From: Paucisalibacillus globulus DSM 18846
Lineage (GTDB): Bacteria > Bacillota > Bacilli > Bacillales > Amphibacillaceae
Direction: 5' to 3'
Assembly (NCBI RefSeq): GCF_000482485.1
Contig: NZ_AXVK01000015.1
Coordinates: 1 to 64,000, forward strand
Length of the DNA: 64,000 bases
Below are positions 16,301 through 26,154 of the stretch, one piece after another. Below the pieces are notes generated by a model. That model had not been told where the DNA came from, ran no database searches, and worked only from the letters and a program-made list of their open reading frames with translations. The number at the start of each line of letters is the position of its first letter. Within the stretch, counting starts at the first letter, position 1. The translations under genes were made by a program, and so were the position numbers.

Positions 16301-16585
16301 ATGTCTATATTTATTAAACAAATGATTATCAATAAAATGAGGCAAATTACAACTGAAGATGTTTTAACTTATTCCAAAGAATATGGTTTTTCCATCAATA
16401 GAAAACAAGCCGAGCAAATTTCTAACTATATACAGAAGAAGAAAATAAATCCCTTTGAGAAAAGCGAACGTGAAAAAATGCTTAAGGATTTAAGTGAAAT
16501 TACTGATCCAAATACAGCTATCAAGGCAAATAAACTTTTTTATGAACTGATAAAATCATATGGTTTGGAACATTTATTTAACTAA
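16301..16585 (+). CDS. yqfT: DUF2624 protein YqfT
   Basis: A 94-aa, basic, helical protein without membrane segments. It has the DUF2624 pattern: MRQITTEDVLTYSKEYGFSI near the start and the KINPFEKSER segment in the middle. It corresponds in size and place to B. subtilis YqfT, next to nfo (YqfS). Function unknown. GAGAGGAG is 8 bases upstream of the ATG. It is convergent with nfo, and both share the terminator at 16586-16621. Confidence 0.83.
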   Translation: MSIFIKQMIINKMRQITTEDVLTYSKEYGFSINRKQAEQISNYIQKKKINPFEKSEREKMLKDLSEITDPNTAIKANKLFYELIKSYGLEHLFN

Positions 16586-16621
16586 AAAGCTACCTCACTA
16601 ATTGAGGTAGCTTTGTTTTTT
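16586..16621. terminator. Bidirectional terminator between yqfT and nfo
   Basis: AAAGCTACCTCA and TGAGGTAGCTTT form a 12-bp stem flanked by A and T runs. It serves both convergent genes and touches the nfo stop. Confidence 0.88.
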
Positions 16622-17513
16622 ATTGATTCATTATCAATTCCTGTAATTCAGGAACAAACTTCCCTTCACGAATCATTTCAATTTCAAATTTATATGGGGG
16701 TTTTTTACTTTTTTTGTCCAACCCTACATACGGAGTTTCTAAAATCTTAGGTACCTCTACTAATTGCGGATGATTAATAACATAATGTAACGCATCAAAA
16801 CCTATGTGACCAAAACCAATATTTTCATGGCGGTCTTTATGTGCACCACGTTCATTTTTAGAGTCATTTACATGAACCACTTTTATTCGTTCGATGCCAA
16901 TAATTTTATCAAATTCCTCTAATACTCCATCAAAATCATTTACTATATCATAACCAGCATCATGAATATGACAAGTGTCCATACATACTGAGAGTTTTTC
17001 ATTCAGTGTAACACCATCAATAATTTTGGCTAATTCATCAAATGTTCTTCCGATTTCAGATCCTTTTCCTGCCATTGTTTCTAGTGCAATTTGCACATGG
17101 TTATTTTTATCTAATACTTCATTTAATCCTTCAATAATTTTCTTTATACCATCTTCCGGTCCAGCACCAACATGCGCACCTGGATGGAGAACAATTTGTT
17201 TCGCACCAATTGCTTCTGTACGTTCAATTTCTGTTCTTAGAAAGTTTACACCTAACTCAAATGTTTCTGGTTTTGTTGTGTTACCAATATTAATAATATA
17301 TGGTGCGTGAACAATAATGTCTGAGATGCCGTTATCCGCCATATGCTTTAAACCTTCGTCAATATTCAATTCCTCTATCGGCTTTCTTCTTGTGTTTTGA
17401 GGTGCACCCGTATAAATCATAAATGTATTTGCTCCATAAGAAACTGCTTCCTCGCTCGAAGCTAAAAGCATTTTCTTTCCGCTCATTGATACATGTGATC
17501 CAATTTTTAGCAT
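16620..17513 (-). CDS. nfo: Endonuclease IV (AP endonuclease)
   Basis: A 297-aa orthologue of B. subtilis Nfo (YqfS, 297 aa). It cleaves abasic sites in DNA base-excision repair and protects spores during outgrowth. It is a TIM-barrel metalloenzyme. Zinc ligands appear in [30 protein letters not shown] and the histidines of [14 protein letters not shown]. It starts [16 protein letters not shown] at the ATG 17513, with GGGGGAG upstream. The frame is open six codons further. cshB ends 18 bases before, so the two are probably co-transcribed. Confidence 0.96.
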   Translation of the reverse strand: MLKIGSHVSMSGKKMLLASSEEAVSYGANTFMIYTGAPQNTRRKPIEELNIDEGLKHMADNGISDIIVHAPYIINIGNTTKPETFELGVNFLRTEIERTEAIGAKQIVLHPGAHVGAGPEDGIKKIIEGLNEVLDKNNHVQIALETMAGKGSEIGRTFDELAKIIDGVTLNEKLSVCMDTCHIHDAGYDIVNDFDGVLEEFDKIIGIERIKVVHVNDSKNERGAHKDRHENIGFGHIGFDALHYVINHPQLVEVPKILETPYVGLDKKSKKPPYKFEIEMIREGKFVPELQELIMNQ

Positions 17514-17530
17514 TGTGAGATTCTCCCCCA

Positions 17531-18847
17531 TTATTTCTTATATTTTTTTGAATTCTTTGTAAGTTGCCTCTTTATAGATTCCTGTTGTTTTTTCATTTTC
17601 TTTTTATATCCTGGTTTTACTTTTTTCGGTTTTCTAACCTGTTTCCAAGCTTCTTTTTCTACATTTGTAGTTGTTTTCAAACGAAGGTTGCGTTCGTTCC
17701 AAGATTTTGCGTCCTTCCATTCACCATTTCGAACATCATAAAAAATAAATTCTAAACCTTTTTGTTCAAGCTTATCAATTAATTTCAAGTCATCTTCACG
17801 ATATAAACTTACCGCTGTTCCTTCAAGTCCAGCTCTAGCTGTTCTTCCCACACGGTGTATATAAAATTCTTCCTCTTTTGGAAGTTGTGCATTGATAACA
17901 TGACTCACACCTTTTATATCAATTCCTCTAGACGCAAGGTCTGTAGCAACAATATATTGGTATTTAAGGCTTTGAATTTCTTTTAACACACGTTTTCTTT
18001 CTCTAGGTGGAAGTCCTCCATGTATAATCCCTACATTCAAGCCCCTCTCTAATAATTTACCATGTAGTTTATCTGCATTTTCTTTTCCATTGGTAAAAAT
18101 AATTGCAAGATAGGGATTAATTGCTTTTGAAATCTGGAATAGGATTTCATCTTCTTCTCTATGCTTCACAGCAATTAAACGATGCTCCATTGTTTCAGGA
18201 GATAACTCATTAGCAATTTTAACATGTAATGGGTTTTCTAAATATTTCTTAAAGAAGTGTTCTAAACGTTGTGGTATAGTGGCTGAAAAAACCATTAATT
18301 GTATATCCTTTTTACAACGAATAAGGAGCTGATCAACGTCATCAATAAAACCTAAATCAAGCATTAAATCGGCTTCATCAATAACAAATGACTTAGCGGA
18401 GTATATGGAAAGTGCCTCGTCTTTAACAAGGTCCAAAATACGACCTGGTGTACCTACAACGATTTGAGGGGCTTCTTTTAGTTTATCAACCATTTTCTGC
18501 TTATCCGTACCACCAACTAGTAACTTTGCACTCCATACTTGCTCTTTACCGGCAAGCTTAATCATTTTTTTCACTTCATCATAAATTTGGGTTGCTAACT
18601 CACGGGTCGGTGCAGTTATAACGCTTTGAACTTGTTTCTCATTTTCATTTAATTGTTCAAATATGGGAAGTAAAAATGAATGTGTTTTTCCAGAACCTGT
18701 ATGGGACTGTCCGATAACACTTTTTCCTTTTAAAATTGCTGGAATTACTTTTTGTTGAATCTCTGTTGGTTGTTGAAAGTGTAATTTTTCTATAACTTCT
18801 AACATAGTTGGTTTTAAAGATAATGATTTAAATGTAATATTCATCAT
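17531..18847 (-). CDS. cshB: DEAD-box RNA helicase CshB
   Basis: A 438-aa cold-shock DEAD-box helicase, orthologue of B. subtilis CshB (YqfR). The motifs appear in order: Q motif (QQPTEIQ), motif I SHTGSGKT, Ia PTRELA, II DEAD ([13 protein letters not shown]), [37 protein letters not shown]. The tail after residue 400 is rich in Lys and Gln ([15 protein letters not shown]), typical for RNA binding. These helicases unwind RNA structures that build up in the cold and act in ribosome biogenesis. AAGGAG lies upstream of a double ATG (18847/18844). Confidence 0.95.
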   Translation of the reverse strand: MMNITFKSLSLKPTMLEVIEKLHFQQPTEIQQKVIPAILKGKSVIGQSHTGSGKTHSFLLPIFEQLNENEKQVQSVITAPTRELATQIYDEVKKMIKLAGKEQVWSAKLLVGGTDKQKMVDKLKEAPQIVVGTPGRILDLVKDEALSIYSAKSFVIDEADLMLDLGFIDDVDQLLIRCKKDIQLMVFSATIPQRLEHFFKKYLENPLHVKIANELSPETMEHRLIAVKHREEDEILFQISKAINPYLAIIFTNGKENADKLHGKLLERGLNVGIIHGGLPPRERKRVLKEIQSLKYQYIVATDLASRGIDIKGVSHVINAQLPKEEEFYIHRVGRTARAGLEGTAVSLYREDDLKLIDKLEQKGLEFIFYDVRNGEWKDAKSWNERNLRLKTTTNVEKEAWKQVRKPKKVKPGYKKKMKKQQESIKRQLTKNSKKYKK

Positions 18848-18876
18848 ACTGCTCCTTTTTTTACCTTACAAGAAAT

Positions 18877-20004
18877 CTATCTATATTGAAATGGATCGGT
18901 ATTTATTTCTGATACAATTACTTCAACATTTGAATCTGCTTGCGAGCTTTTTTGAATACGTTGGTCCAAATAGTTCTTAGTACCTTTTTTCATTACTTGT
19001 TCTATATAATGCCCTGCATCAATAACAGAAATTCCCATTTCAACTGCTTCCTGTGCTATGTGGAAACTCATATCACCAGTAATATATACATCTGCTTTCT
19101 TATAAAAAGCTGAATGGATATACTTTTCTCCACTACCACCTAAAACTGCTATTTTTTTAACTTTTTTAGCTAAATCACCAGATACTCTAACATGGTTTAA
19201 CCCCAAAGATTTTTTAACATGCTCTACAAATTTTTCTAATGGTATCGCTTTGTTTAGTGAACCTATTCTTCCTAAACCAATTTTGTTATCGACATTCTTT
19301 AGGGGAAAAATATCATAGGCTACCTCTTCATATGGATGTGCATCAATTACTGCCTTTAGTACATTTGATAATGTAGATTCCCTAACTATAGTTTCAACTT
19401 TAACTTCATTTACCTTCTCAAGTTTATTTTGTTCGCCAATAAACGGATTAGCTTCAGATAATGGCATAAACGTTCCAGTTCCTTTAGATTGGAATGTACA
19501 ATGACTATAGTTTCCGATGTGACCTGCATCTTCCTTAGCAAGTGCATTTGTTATATTTTCTACGTGTGTTTCAGGTACATATACAACAAATTTGTATAAA
19601 GACTCCGGGTCTGTATCTACCAATACACCTCTATTTTCTAAACCTAACATATCGGCAAGTAAATCATTAACGCCACCAGTAGCCATATCCAAATTAGTAT
19701 GAGCAGCATAAGCAGTAATATTGTGCTGAATCAATTTTTGGATAATCCTCCCACGCCAACTATCCAAATTTAATTGTTTTAATGGTTTAAATAATAGAGG
19801 ATGGTGGGCAATAATTAAGTCCACATTTTTTTCAATAGCTTCATCTACTACCGATTCTAAAACATCTAAAGTAACCAAAATTTTTCTTACGGGTTTGTTA
19901 TAAGAACCAACCTGTAGCCCTACATTATCCCAATCATAGGCAAATGATTTCGGTGCCCACTCTTCTATCATCCTGAAAATATCGGAATTAGTTGTTGTCG
20001 CCAT
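18877..20004 (-). CDS. yqfO: Nif3-family metal-binding protein YqfO
   Basis: A 375-aa Nif3-like protein (B. subtilis YqfO, 373 aa). The two Nif3 halves carry the di-metal site: IAHHPLLF and AAHTNLD in the first, GDMSFHIAQ and DAGHYIEQ in the second. A PII-like domain is inserted in the middle (about residues 125-230: YKFVVYVPETHVENI...DAHPYEEVAYDI). Databases often call it a type 2 GTP cyclohydrolase I homologue, but the role is not established. It overlaps the end of trmK by 17 bases and has AGGAGGTATTAGAGG before the ATG, so translation is probably coupled. Confidence 0.92.
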   Translation of the reverse strand: MATTTNSDIFRMIEEWAPKSFAYDWDNVGLQVGSYNKPVRKILVTLDVLESVVDEAIEKNVDLIIAHHPLLFKPLKQLNLDSWRGRIIQKLIQHNITAYAAHTNLDMATGGVNDLLADMLGLENRGVLVDTDPESLYKFVVYVPETHVENITNALAKEDAGHIGNYSHCTFQSKGTGTFMPLSEANPFIGEQNKLEKVNEVKVETIVRESTLSNVLKAVIDAHPYEEVAYDIFPLKNVDNKIGLGRIGSLNKAIPLEKFVEHVKKSLGLNHVRVSGDLAKKVKKIAVLGGSGEKYIHSAFYKKADVYITGDMSFHIAQEAVEMGISVIDAGHYIEQVMKKGTKNYLDQRIQKSSQADSNVEVIVSEINTDPFQYR

Positions 20005-20698
20005 CCTCTAATACCTCCTCAATCCAGTCTAATTGTTCTTGAAATTGTCCAATTTTTAATTGGTCTTGAATTTTTGCGCTCTTCATTTGGTTTATTACTC
20101 TATTTAATTTATCTCGCTCAGACTCCCACTTGTTATAAAAGAGTCTCAATTTTTTAGTTAATAATACTGGTCCAAAAAATTGCTCTTTTTTAGTTAGTCT
20201 GTATGAGTTAGACGTCCGTTTTCCAACTATTATTTCATAGACATGTCCATTCTCTTCCAGTATTGTTTCATCCTGAATCTCAAAATCATTATCCATAAAC
20301 CATTTACGAACATTTTTTTCATCTACATTTGGTTGTGCAATAATTAATTCCACACGTTGAAGCTTGTCCTTCCCATTCTCAAGAATGGATCGAATTAATG
20401 ATCCACCCATTCCAGCTATAACAACTTGTTTTACTTCATTTTGTTGTAAAATAGCAAGTCCGTCACCAAGTCTAGCTTCAACCTTATTATTTAATTGGTA
20501 TTTAGTGATTGTCTCCTTTGCACTAGACAATGGTCCAACATTAACTTCTCCAGCTATTGCACGTGCATTAGCATCATTCTGACACACAAAGCATGGAAGA
20601 TATGCATGATCAGAACCAATATCTGCAAAAAATGCTCCTTCTGGTAAATATGAAGCTACACGTAACAATCGTTCTGACAATTTAATCTCTTCTACCAT
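19988..20698 (-). CDS. trmK: tRNA (adenine-22-N1)-methyltransferase TrmK
   Basis: A 236-aa class I SAM-dependent methyltransferase that makes m1A22 in tRNAs (B. subtilis YqfN/TrmK). SAM-binding motif I is ADIGSDHAYLP. The GMGGSLIRSIL and LIIAQPNVDEKNVRKW segments are typical of the family. A coiled-coil C-terminal part (about residues 160-236) helps bind tRNA. The ATG at 20698 has TTGGAGG upstream and matches the known start VEEIKLSERL. The longer frame to 20791 runs through the cccA terminator and is not used. It forms a unit with yqfO. Confidence 0.93.
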   Translation of the reverse strand: MVEEIKLSERLLRVASYLPEGAFFADIGSDHAYLPCFVCQNDANARAIAGEVNVGPLSSAKETITKYQLNNKVEARLGDGLAILQQNEVKQVVIAGMGGSLIRSILENGKDKLQRVELIIAQPNVDEKNVRKWFMDNDFEIQDETILEENGHVYEIIVGKRTSNSYRLTKKEQFFGPVLLTKKLRLFYNKWESERDKLNRVINQMKSAKIQDQLKIGQFQEQLDWIEEVLEDGDNN

Positions 20699-20751
20699 TA
20701 GTAGCCTCCAATAAAAGATTTCGTTGTAATTAATATAGTCAAGTATAAAAG

Positions 20752-20784
20752 AAAAGCTTTCTGTATTATAGCAGAAAGCTTTTC
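20752..20784 (-). terminator. Terminator of cccA
   Basis: AAAAGCTTTCTG pairs perfectly with CAGAAAGCTTTT around an 8-base loop, about 10 bases after the cccA stop. Confidence 0.85.
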
Positions 20785-20793
20785 CCATCACTA

Positions 20794-21153
20794 TTATTTT
20801 TTCTCACTTAACCATTCTGAAATAGCTGCAATTTCTTCTGCAGAAAGTGTACCAGACATTGCTGGCATCCCACCATCTGTACCGTTAGAAATGATGTCTT
20901 TTATTTCATCTAAAGATAACTCTGAACCAATTGCTGATAACGCAGGTCCGGCACCACCAGAAAGATCTGTCCCATGACATCCTAAACATGAAGCCTCATA
21001 AATAGTTTCTGGTTCAATGACAGCACTTTCATCAGATTCGCCACCATTAGCTATCTGATCCCTTTGATTGACTCCTACAAATGAAATAACTATTACTGCT
21101 AGTATCCCTACAATAGCAATTAATGCAAAAGGGATGATTGGGTTTCGTTTCAT
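20794..21153 (-). CDS. cccA: Cytochrome c-550 (membrane-anchored)
   Basis: A 119-aa protein with one N-terminal membrane anchor (about residues 8-28) and a class I cytochrome c domain. The heme-binding CxxCH is CLGCH (about residues 56-60), and the axial Met lies in GGMPAMSG. It is an electron carrier on the outer face of the membrane. The gene lies between sigA and trmK, as in B. subtilis. GGAGG precedes the ATG. Confidence 0.94.
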   Translation of the reverse strand: MKRNPIIPFALIAIVGILAVIVISFVGVNQRDQIANGGESDESAVIEPETIYEASCLGCHGTDLSGGAGPALSAIGSELSLDEIKDIISNGTDGGMPAMSGTLSAEEIAAISEWLSEKK

Positions 21154-21229
21154 TAGTATTTCCTCCTTATGTATCCCCGGAATAATTAATTATCCCACAT
21201 AGCTATATCTATTCTATATGAAAACTCCT

Positions 21230-21784
21230 TTAGTTAAAAGAAAAAAGATGTGAAAAGTTTACGAACAATAAAACAAATAAAGCTAAAAAACTTATTACCA
21301 TTAGATATTTATAGTGTAGTTTTCTACTTAGTATAAACCATCCTATAAAATTAAAAATAAAAAACAGTATCGTAACGTATTGATTTAAATGAAGCACACT
21401 GGATATAAAATCCGTTGTTATTAGTAATAAGACTAGAAATACAGTTATCGCTATATGTATATATTTTATATCTTTTTTTCTAAAATAGCTAAAAACCCAG
21501 AAAGCATAACTTAAAAACAAAACTAATATACCTAGTTGCAAAATGAAATTAAATTGAGTAAAATAAACTACAAGAAATGAAAACGGTATCATCAAGATCA
21601 AAAGAATCAATTGAACATATTGATTAACTTGATAGTTCCTTTTCATAGGAGAAGCTATTGATTCATAATCTTCACCTTGTGTATATAAGGCAAGTAAAAA
21701 GTCACACTGTGATTCTGGAAGTAATTTATGTTCTTTCCAATACTTTATTTCATTTATGATGATTCGAGTACGATCATCCGCCAA
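21230..21784 (-). CDS. Unknown multi-pass membrane protein
   Basis: A 184-aa protein. A soluble N-terminal segment (RTRIIINEIKYWKEHKLLPE, then QCDFLLALYTQGED) is followed by about five membrane helices from residue 55 to the end. The N-terminal pattern, an INEIxYWKExxLLP motif with DFLLALYT, is recurrent in Bacillaceae membrane proteins of unknown role. I chose the TTG at 21784 because GAGGTGG lies 5 bases upstream. The frame continues to 21850, into the terminator-like hairpin of sigA. B. subtilis has no recognised gene here between sigA and cccA. Confidence 0.65.
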   Translation of the reverse strand: MADDRTRIIINEIKYWKEHKLLPESQCDFLLALYTQGEDYESIASPMKRNYQVNQYVQLILLILMIPFSFLVVYFTQFNFILQLGILVLFLSYAFWVFSYFRKKDIKYIHIAITVFLVLLLITTDFISSVLHLNQYVTILFFIFNFIGWFILSRKLHYKYLMVISFLALFVLLFVNFSHLFSFN

Positions 21785-21831
21785 TATTACCACCTCGAGT
21801 GCAGAAGAAAAACTATTCTCTTTTAGATTTA

Positions 21832-21876
21832 AAAAAGAAAGGAAAGTCATTGCCCGAAATTACTCGACCAATGACC
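21832..21876 (-). terminator. Possible terminator of sigA
   Basis: GTCATTG and CAATGAC pair around a 16-base loop, followed on the minus strand by TTTCCTTTCTTTTTT. It is weaker than the other terminators in the window. Confidence 0.5.
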
Positions 21877-21884
21877 AACCTATT

Positions 21885-23006
21885 TTAATCTAAAAAGTCC
21901 TTTAATCGTTTACTACGACTAGGATGTCTTAGCTTACGAAGTGCTTTAGCTTCAATTTGACGTATTCTTTCGCGAGTAACACCGAATACCTTGCCGACTT
22001 CTTCAAGTGTGCGAGTCCGGCCATCATCAAGACCGAAACGTAATCTAAGAACATTTTCTTCACGATCTGTTAATGTATCTAATACATCTTCTAATTGTTC
22101 TTTTAACAATTCGTAAGCTGCATGGTCAGAAGGTGAGATAGCTTCCTGATCTTCTATAAAATCACCTAAATGTGAATCATCTTCTTCACCAATAGGTGTT
22201 TCAAGGGAAACTGGTTCTTGAGCAATTTTTAAAATTTCACGAACCTTGTCAGGTGTTAAATCCATTTCTTCACCAATTTCTTCTGGCGTAGGTTCTCGAC
22301 CTAAATCTTGTAGTAATTGTCTTTGTACACGGATTAATTTATTAATTGTTTCTACCATATGAACCGGAATACGAATTGTTCTAGCCTGATCCGCGATCGC
22401 ACGGGTAATTGCCTGGCGAATCCACCATGTTGCGTAGGTACTAAATTTAAAACCTTTGCGGTAATCAAATTTCTCTACTGCTTTTATTAGGCCCATGTTA
22501 CCTTCTTGAATTAAATCAAGAAATAACATACCTCTCCCAACATATCTCTTGGCAATACTTACTACTAGTCTCAAGTTTGCCTCGGCAAGTCTTTTCTTTG
22601 CCTCTTCGTCCCCATCCTCAATTCGTGTTGCAAGTTCGATTTCTTCAGTAGCAGATAATAAATCTACACGACCGATTTCTTTTAAATACATTCTCACCGG
22701 GTCATTTATTTTAATTCCTAGTGGTACACTCAAGTCATGTACATCAAATTCTTCTTCTTTTTCAATTTCTTTCATTTTAGGGTCGTCTTCTGATTCACCT
22801 ATTACATCCACACCTTGATCTGCAAGATGTTCATAAAATTCGTCCATTTGATCGGGTTCAATTACAAAATGTGATAAACGATCTGCTATTATTTCATAAG
22901 CTAGTTCACCACTTTTTTTACCAATCTCAACAAGCTGTTCTTTTGCTTGTTCTAATGTTAACTCAGGCTCATTTTCTTTAGTTTGTGAAGGTTTGTTGTC
23001 GGCCAT
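21885..23006 (-). CDS. sigA: RNA polymerase housekeeping sigma factor SigA
   Basis: A 373-aa group 1 sigma factor. Region 1.1 is at the N terminus. Region 1.2 starts [11 protein letters not shown]. Region 2 shows the core-binding [18 protein letters not shown] and the -10 recognition helix [14 protein letters not shown]. Region 3 follows, and region 4.2 has the helix-turn-helix [20 protein letters not shown] that reads the -35 element. ATG at 23006 has GGAAGGAGGGGG upstream. It is 34 bases downstream of dnaG and forms the classical dnaG-sigA operon. Confidence 0.97.
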   Translation of the reverse strand: MADNKPSQTKENEPELTLEQAKEQLVEIGKKSGELAYEIIADRLSHFVIEPDQMDEFYEHLADQGVDVIGESEDDPKMKEIEKEEEFDVHDLSVPLGIKINDPVRMYLKEIGRVDLLSATEEIELATRIEDGDEEAKKRLAEANLRLVVSIAKRYVGRGMLFLDLIQEGNMGLIKAVEKFDYRKGFKFSTYATWWIRQAITRAIADQARTIRIPVHMVETINKLIRVQRQLLQDLGREPTPEEIGEEMDLTPDKVREILKIAQEPVSLETPIGEEDDSHLGDFIEDQEAISPSDHAAYELLKEQLEDVLDTLTDREENVLRLRFGLDDGRTRTLEEVGKVFGVTRERIRQIEAKALRKLRHPSRSKRLKDFLD

Positions 23007-23040
23007 GAGTCCCCCTCCTTCCATACTACTAAAATCAAAT

Positions 23041-24849
23041 TTAATGTTTCGCTTGTCTTTGTAACTCAATAATCTTCAGCGCTATTTGAGCTGCTTTAAT
23101 TGGATCTTTTTGTTGTTCAGCCATTCTCTGTTCGGCCTTTAATTGTTTTATGTCTAGCCCTGTACTACCCTCTGTACGAATAATATAAAGGTAGTCACTA
23201 ATTTCTTTATCACTAATTTCATACTGTGTAGGAATTAATGCAAGTTGAATGACAAGTTTTCTTAGTTTCTCTTCTGTAATTCGATCGATAAACCTACTTA
23301 CATCTTCTGAATTATTTTCTTCATAATATCCATATAAATAAGTAGCAATTATTTTATGGTCATCTATATTAAATGAAGCTCCTAATTCCTCTTGGACTCT
23401 ATCCGCAACGGATCGATTCTGAAGCATATATGCTAATAATTTTCTCTCAGCATTATGAAAAGCTGGTAATAATTTTCCACTTGACATTTGTACCTTATTA
23501 GTATATCTGTCTTTTTCCCTCTTATCCTTGTCAGAGCCTGATTTTTCTCTATATTGCTCGATTTGTTCTAGTAAAGACTCTACTGTAATATTGTATTCAG
23601 TACTTAGTTCATTTACATAAAGTTCTCTTTCAACTGAGCTCTCAATCTTAGCAAGTTCTTTTAAAACTTTTTCCAAATACTCGATACGATTACTTTCAAG
23701 ACTTACATTAAAGTCTTTTTTAAGATATCGCATATAAAAAGACATAAATGTTTGTGATGCCTCTATCACTTCTCGTCTGAATGCCTCTCCTCCATATTTC
23801 TTTATGAAGCTATCTGGATCAAGGCCTTCTTTAAGGCTTGTTATTTTGACCTGACATCCAACTTGCTGTAATAATTTTGAAGCTTTGTATGTTGCTTCAA
23901 TTCCAGCTTTGTCACCGTCATAACAAATAATAACTGTATCAACATATCGTTTTAATAATTTGGCTTGAGTTTCTGTTAATGCTGTTCCCATCGTAGCAAC
24001 AACATTTTTCACCCCAGATTGATATGCTGAAATAACATCCATATATCCTTCAAACAGTATAACTTCACTTTGTTTTCGGATATGTTTTTTTGCTAAGTCA
24101 AAATTGTAAAGTATTTTACCTTTTTGAAATAGGTCTGATTCAGGACTATTTAAGTACTTTGGTTCTTGACTTTCTAATGCTCTAGCTCCAAAAGCAACTG
24201 TTTTTCCTAAGTGATTCCGAATCGGAAAAATTACCCTTCCTCGAAATCTGTCTGATACAGTGTCATTATCCTGATTCCTATTAAGTAAACCGTACTTTAC
24301 GAGTAATTGCTTATGGAAGCCTTTCTTTTCTAAAAAAGTAGCAATAAAATCTTTTGTATTCGGAGCATATCCAAGTTTAAATGTATCTATTGCTTCTTCT
24401 GTTATGCCTCTTTCCATAAGATAGTCTAGCCCTACTTTTCCATCTTTCGTAAAGCGAATGAGATGGTTGTAAAGCTTTGTCAACCACTCTTGTGCTGAGA
24501 GGACTTGCTGATTTTCCTTTGATAATGATGTAGTTTCAGTTTTGACAGAATCTGTTGGTAAATCAATTCCAGTACGATCAGCAAGATGCTTAATAGCCTC
24601 GTAAAAAGTAAAACTTTCCATTTCCATTAAGAAAGTAATGACATTTCCGCCCTTCCCACAACCAAAGCAATGAAAAATTTGCTTTTCTTGGGTAACAGAA
24701 AAGGATGGAGACTTCTCACCATGAAATGGACAAAGTCCAAAGTAGTTCCTACCTTGTTTTTTTAATTGAACATATTCTCCTACGACATCTACAATATCAT
24801 TAGCTCCACGAATTTGTTCAATTAACTCTTCGGGTATTTGATTAGACAT
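23041..24849 (-). CDS. dnaG: DNA primase
   Basis: A 602-aa bacterial primase (B. subtilis 603 aa). It makes RNA primers at the replication fork. The N-terminal CHC2 zinc finger reads [11 protein letters not shown] and [10 protein letters not shown]. The catalytic TOPRIM core has LFEGYMDVI and CYDGDKAG. The C-terminal DnaB-binding helical region is more diverged. ATG at 24849 follows GGTGG; the frame starts four codons earlier. In B. subtilis yqxD precedes dnaG. Here a 440-bp non-coding region with promoters takes that place. Confidence 0.96.
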   Translation of the reverse strand: MSNQIPEELIEQIRGANDIVDVVGEYVQLKKQGRNYFGLCPFHGEKSPSFSVTQEKQIFHCFGCGKGGNVITFLMEMESFTFYEAIKHLADRTGIDLPTDSVKTETTSLSKENQQVLSAQEWLTKLYNHLIRFTKDGKVGLDYLMERGITEEAIDTFKLGYAPNTKDFIATFLEKKGFHKQLLVKYGLLNRNQDNDTVSDRFRGRVIFPIRNHLGKTVAFGARALESQEPKYLNSPESDLFQKGKILYNFDLAKKHIRKQSEVILFEGYMDVISAYQSGVKNVVATMGTALTETQAKLLKRYVDTVIICYDGDKAGIEATYKASKLLQQVGCQVKITSLKEGLDPDSFIKKYGGEAFRREVIEASQTFMSFYMRYLKKDFNVSLESNRIEYLEKVLKELAKIESSVERELYVNELSTEYNITVESLLEQIEQYREKSGSDKDKREKDRYTNKVQMSSGKLLPAFHNAERKLLAYMLQNRSVADRVQEELGASFNIDDHKIIATYLYGYYEENNSEDVSRFIDRITEEKLRKLVIQLALIPTQYEISDKEISDYLYIIRTEGSTGLDIKQLKAEQRMAEQQKDPIKAAQIALKIIELQRQAKH

Positions 24850-24887
24850 GTATACCACCATACTTAAGGAGTTTTATAATATTAGTT

Positions 24888-24915
24888 ATTCGATATTCCC
24901 CCAATAAAATCCTTC
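24888..24915 (-). promoter_or_regulatory. Sigma-H promoter candidate of dnaG-sigA
   Basis: On the minus strand GAAGGATTT (24915-24907) and CGAAT (24892-24888) are separated by 14 bases. This fits the sigma-H consensus RWAGGAxxT-N14-HGAAT at every defined position. In B. subtilis the sigA operon is known to have a sigma-H-dependent promoter. It lies about 40 bases before the dnaG start. Confidence 0.72.
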
Positions 24916-24919
24916 ATAA

Positions 24920-24926
24920 TTCGACA
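24920..24926 (-). promoter_or_regulatory. Spo0A box (0A box) upstream of dnaG
   Basis: TGTCGAA on the minus strand is a perfect 0A box. It ends four bases before the sigma-H -35 element, a position where Spo0A could control the promoter. A 7-base match can occur by chance; the placement is what makes it notable. Confidence 0.55.
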
Positions 24927-25164
24927 AGTTTTTTATGAAAGCCGAAAAAAATTCCTTCTATCTACGTTAGTACTTTTAGAAGGATATAGAAGTAATCATA
25001 AATATAGTATAAACGCTAAAACAATCCTTACATATTTGGACTAACACTTAAGAATAAACATTTAATATTAGTCTAATAATACTATTCTACAAAAAAATGC
25101 AGATTTCTTCTTTTAAATGAATGTTTTATTTTTCAGAATATCCAATAAAATACACCGATAATAT

Positions 25165-25193
25165 TTTATACAATATCATCTATTTTTACACAA
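25165..25193 (-). promoter_or_regulatory. Possible sigma-A promoter of dnaG-sigA
   Basis: TTGTGT (25193-25188) and TATAAA (25170-25165) with a 17-base spacer on the minus strand, about 310 bases before dnaG. The AT-rich surroundings raise the chance of a false match. Confidence 0.4.
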
Positions 25194-25286
25194 AAATTAA
25201 TTATAATACATTTTACAGAAAAATACTATTAACAAATTCAAAATATGCTCGAATTCTTAAAAATATTCCCTATAACCCGTATTAAA

Positions 25287-25313
25287 GGAGCATGCCACAT
25301 GGTCATGCTCCTT
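25287..25313 (-). terminator. Terminator of ccpN-yqfL
   Basis: AGGAGCATG(CC) and (GG)TCATGCTCCT form a GC-rich stem, followed on the minus strand by TTTAATA. It separates yqfL from dnaG-sigA. Confidence 0.75.
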
Positions 25314-25335
25314 CTTCAGCAAGATTATTGTTATT

Positions 25336-26139
25336 TTACTTTATCATTTGAAGAATGACATTGGCTGTTTCTTCTACTGCTTTATTCGAAACATCCACTA
25401 CTCTACAACCAATTCTATCCACAATTTTGTAAAAATAATCTATTTCCTGATGAATTCGTTTAATATTAGCATATGTTGCTTGATCCCCTAGTCCTAAAGC
25501 CTTCAATCTCTCTTTACGGATATCGTTCAGTTTTTCTGGTCTAATACTTAAACCAATACATTTTGATGGATCTACCTCAAATAATTCCTCGGGAGGTTCT
25601 ACTTCGGGAACAATTGGTATATTAGCAACTTTTATTCGTTTATGAGCAAGAAATTGTGATAAAGGCGTTTTTGAAGTTCTTGATACACCAAGTAAAATAA
25701 TATCTGCTCTAGCGATACCTCTTGGATCACGTCCATCATCATACTTAACAGCGAATTCGATTGCTTCGACTTTTTTGAAATAATCTTCATCTAGTTTGTG
25801 CACGAGGCCTGGTTCTAATCTCGGTTTCTTATTGAATACTCGTTCCATTGCCTCTAGCATTGGACCCATAATATCAATTGCCTCAACTTTAAACTCTGTT
25901 GCTTTCTCATTAAGATAATTGCGAAGCATTGGTGCAACAAGTGTGAACCCAATAATCCCATTTTCTTCTTTCGCTCTATTTAATGCTTCATCAATAGTTT
26001 TCTTATCCTCAACATAAGGAATTCGTTGTATTACATAATCCGTACTAAATTGACTTAACCCTGCTTTCACAGCTAGTTCAGCTGTTTCCCCAACAGAATC
26101 TGATAATATAAAAACAGGTTTCTTAGTATTCATTTGCAT
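25336..26139 (-). CDS. yqfL: PPDK-regulatory-type kinase/phosphorylase YqfL
   Basis: A 267-aa DUF299 protein. Family members are bifunctional Ser/Thr kinase and Pi-dependent phosphorylases that regulate pyruvate,phosphate dikinase or PEP synthase. The P-loop-like motif [12 protein letters not shown] (about residues 150-161) and the N-terminal [11 protein letters not shown] are diagnostic. In B. subtilis YqfL modulates CcpN, encoded just upstream, in the control of gluconeogenesis. Three ATG codons stand in tandem. The middle one (26139) has the best distance (6) to GGGG. Confidence 0.92.
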   Translation of the reverse strand: MQMNTKKPVFILSDSVGETAELAVKAGLSQFSTDYVIQRIPYVEDKKTIDEALNRAKEENGIIGFTLVAPMLRNYLNEKATEFKVEAIDIMGPMLEAMERVFNKKPRLEPGLVHKLDEDYFKKVEAIEFAVKYDDGRDPRGIARADIILLGVSRTSKTPLSQFLAHKRIKVANIPIVPEVEPPEELFEVDPSKCIGLSIRPEKLNDIRKERLKALGLGDQATYANIKRIHQEIDYFYKIVDRIGCRVVDVSNKAVEETANVILQMIK

Positions 26140-26154
26140 CTTCATCCCCTAAGG

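Noticed and set aside
20699-20791. Longer start for trmK
   Set aside because: It would run through the cccA terminator hairpin; the ATG at 20698 has a good ribosome site.
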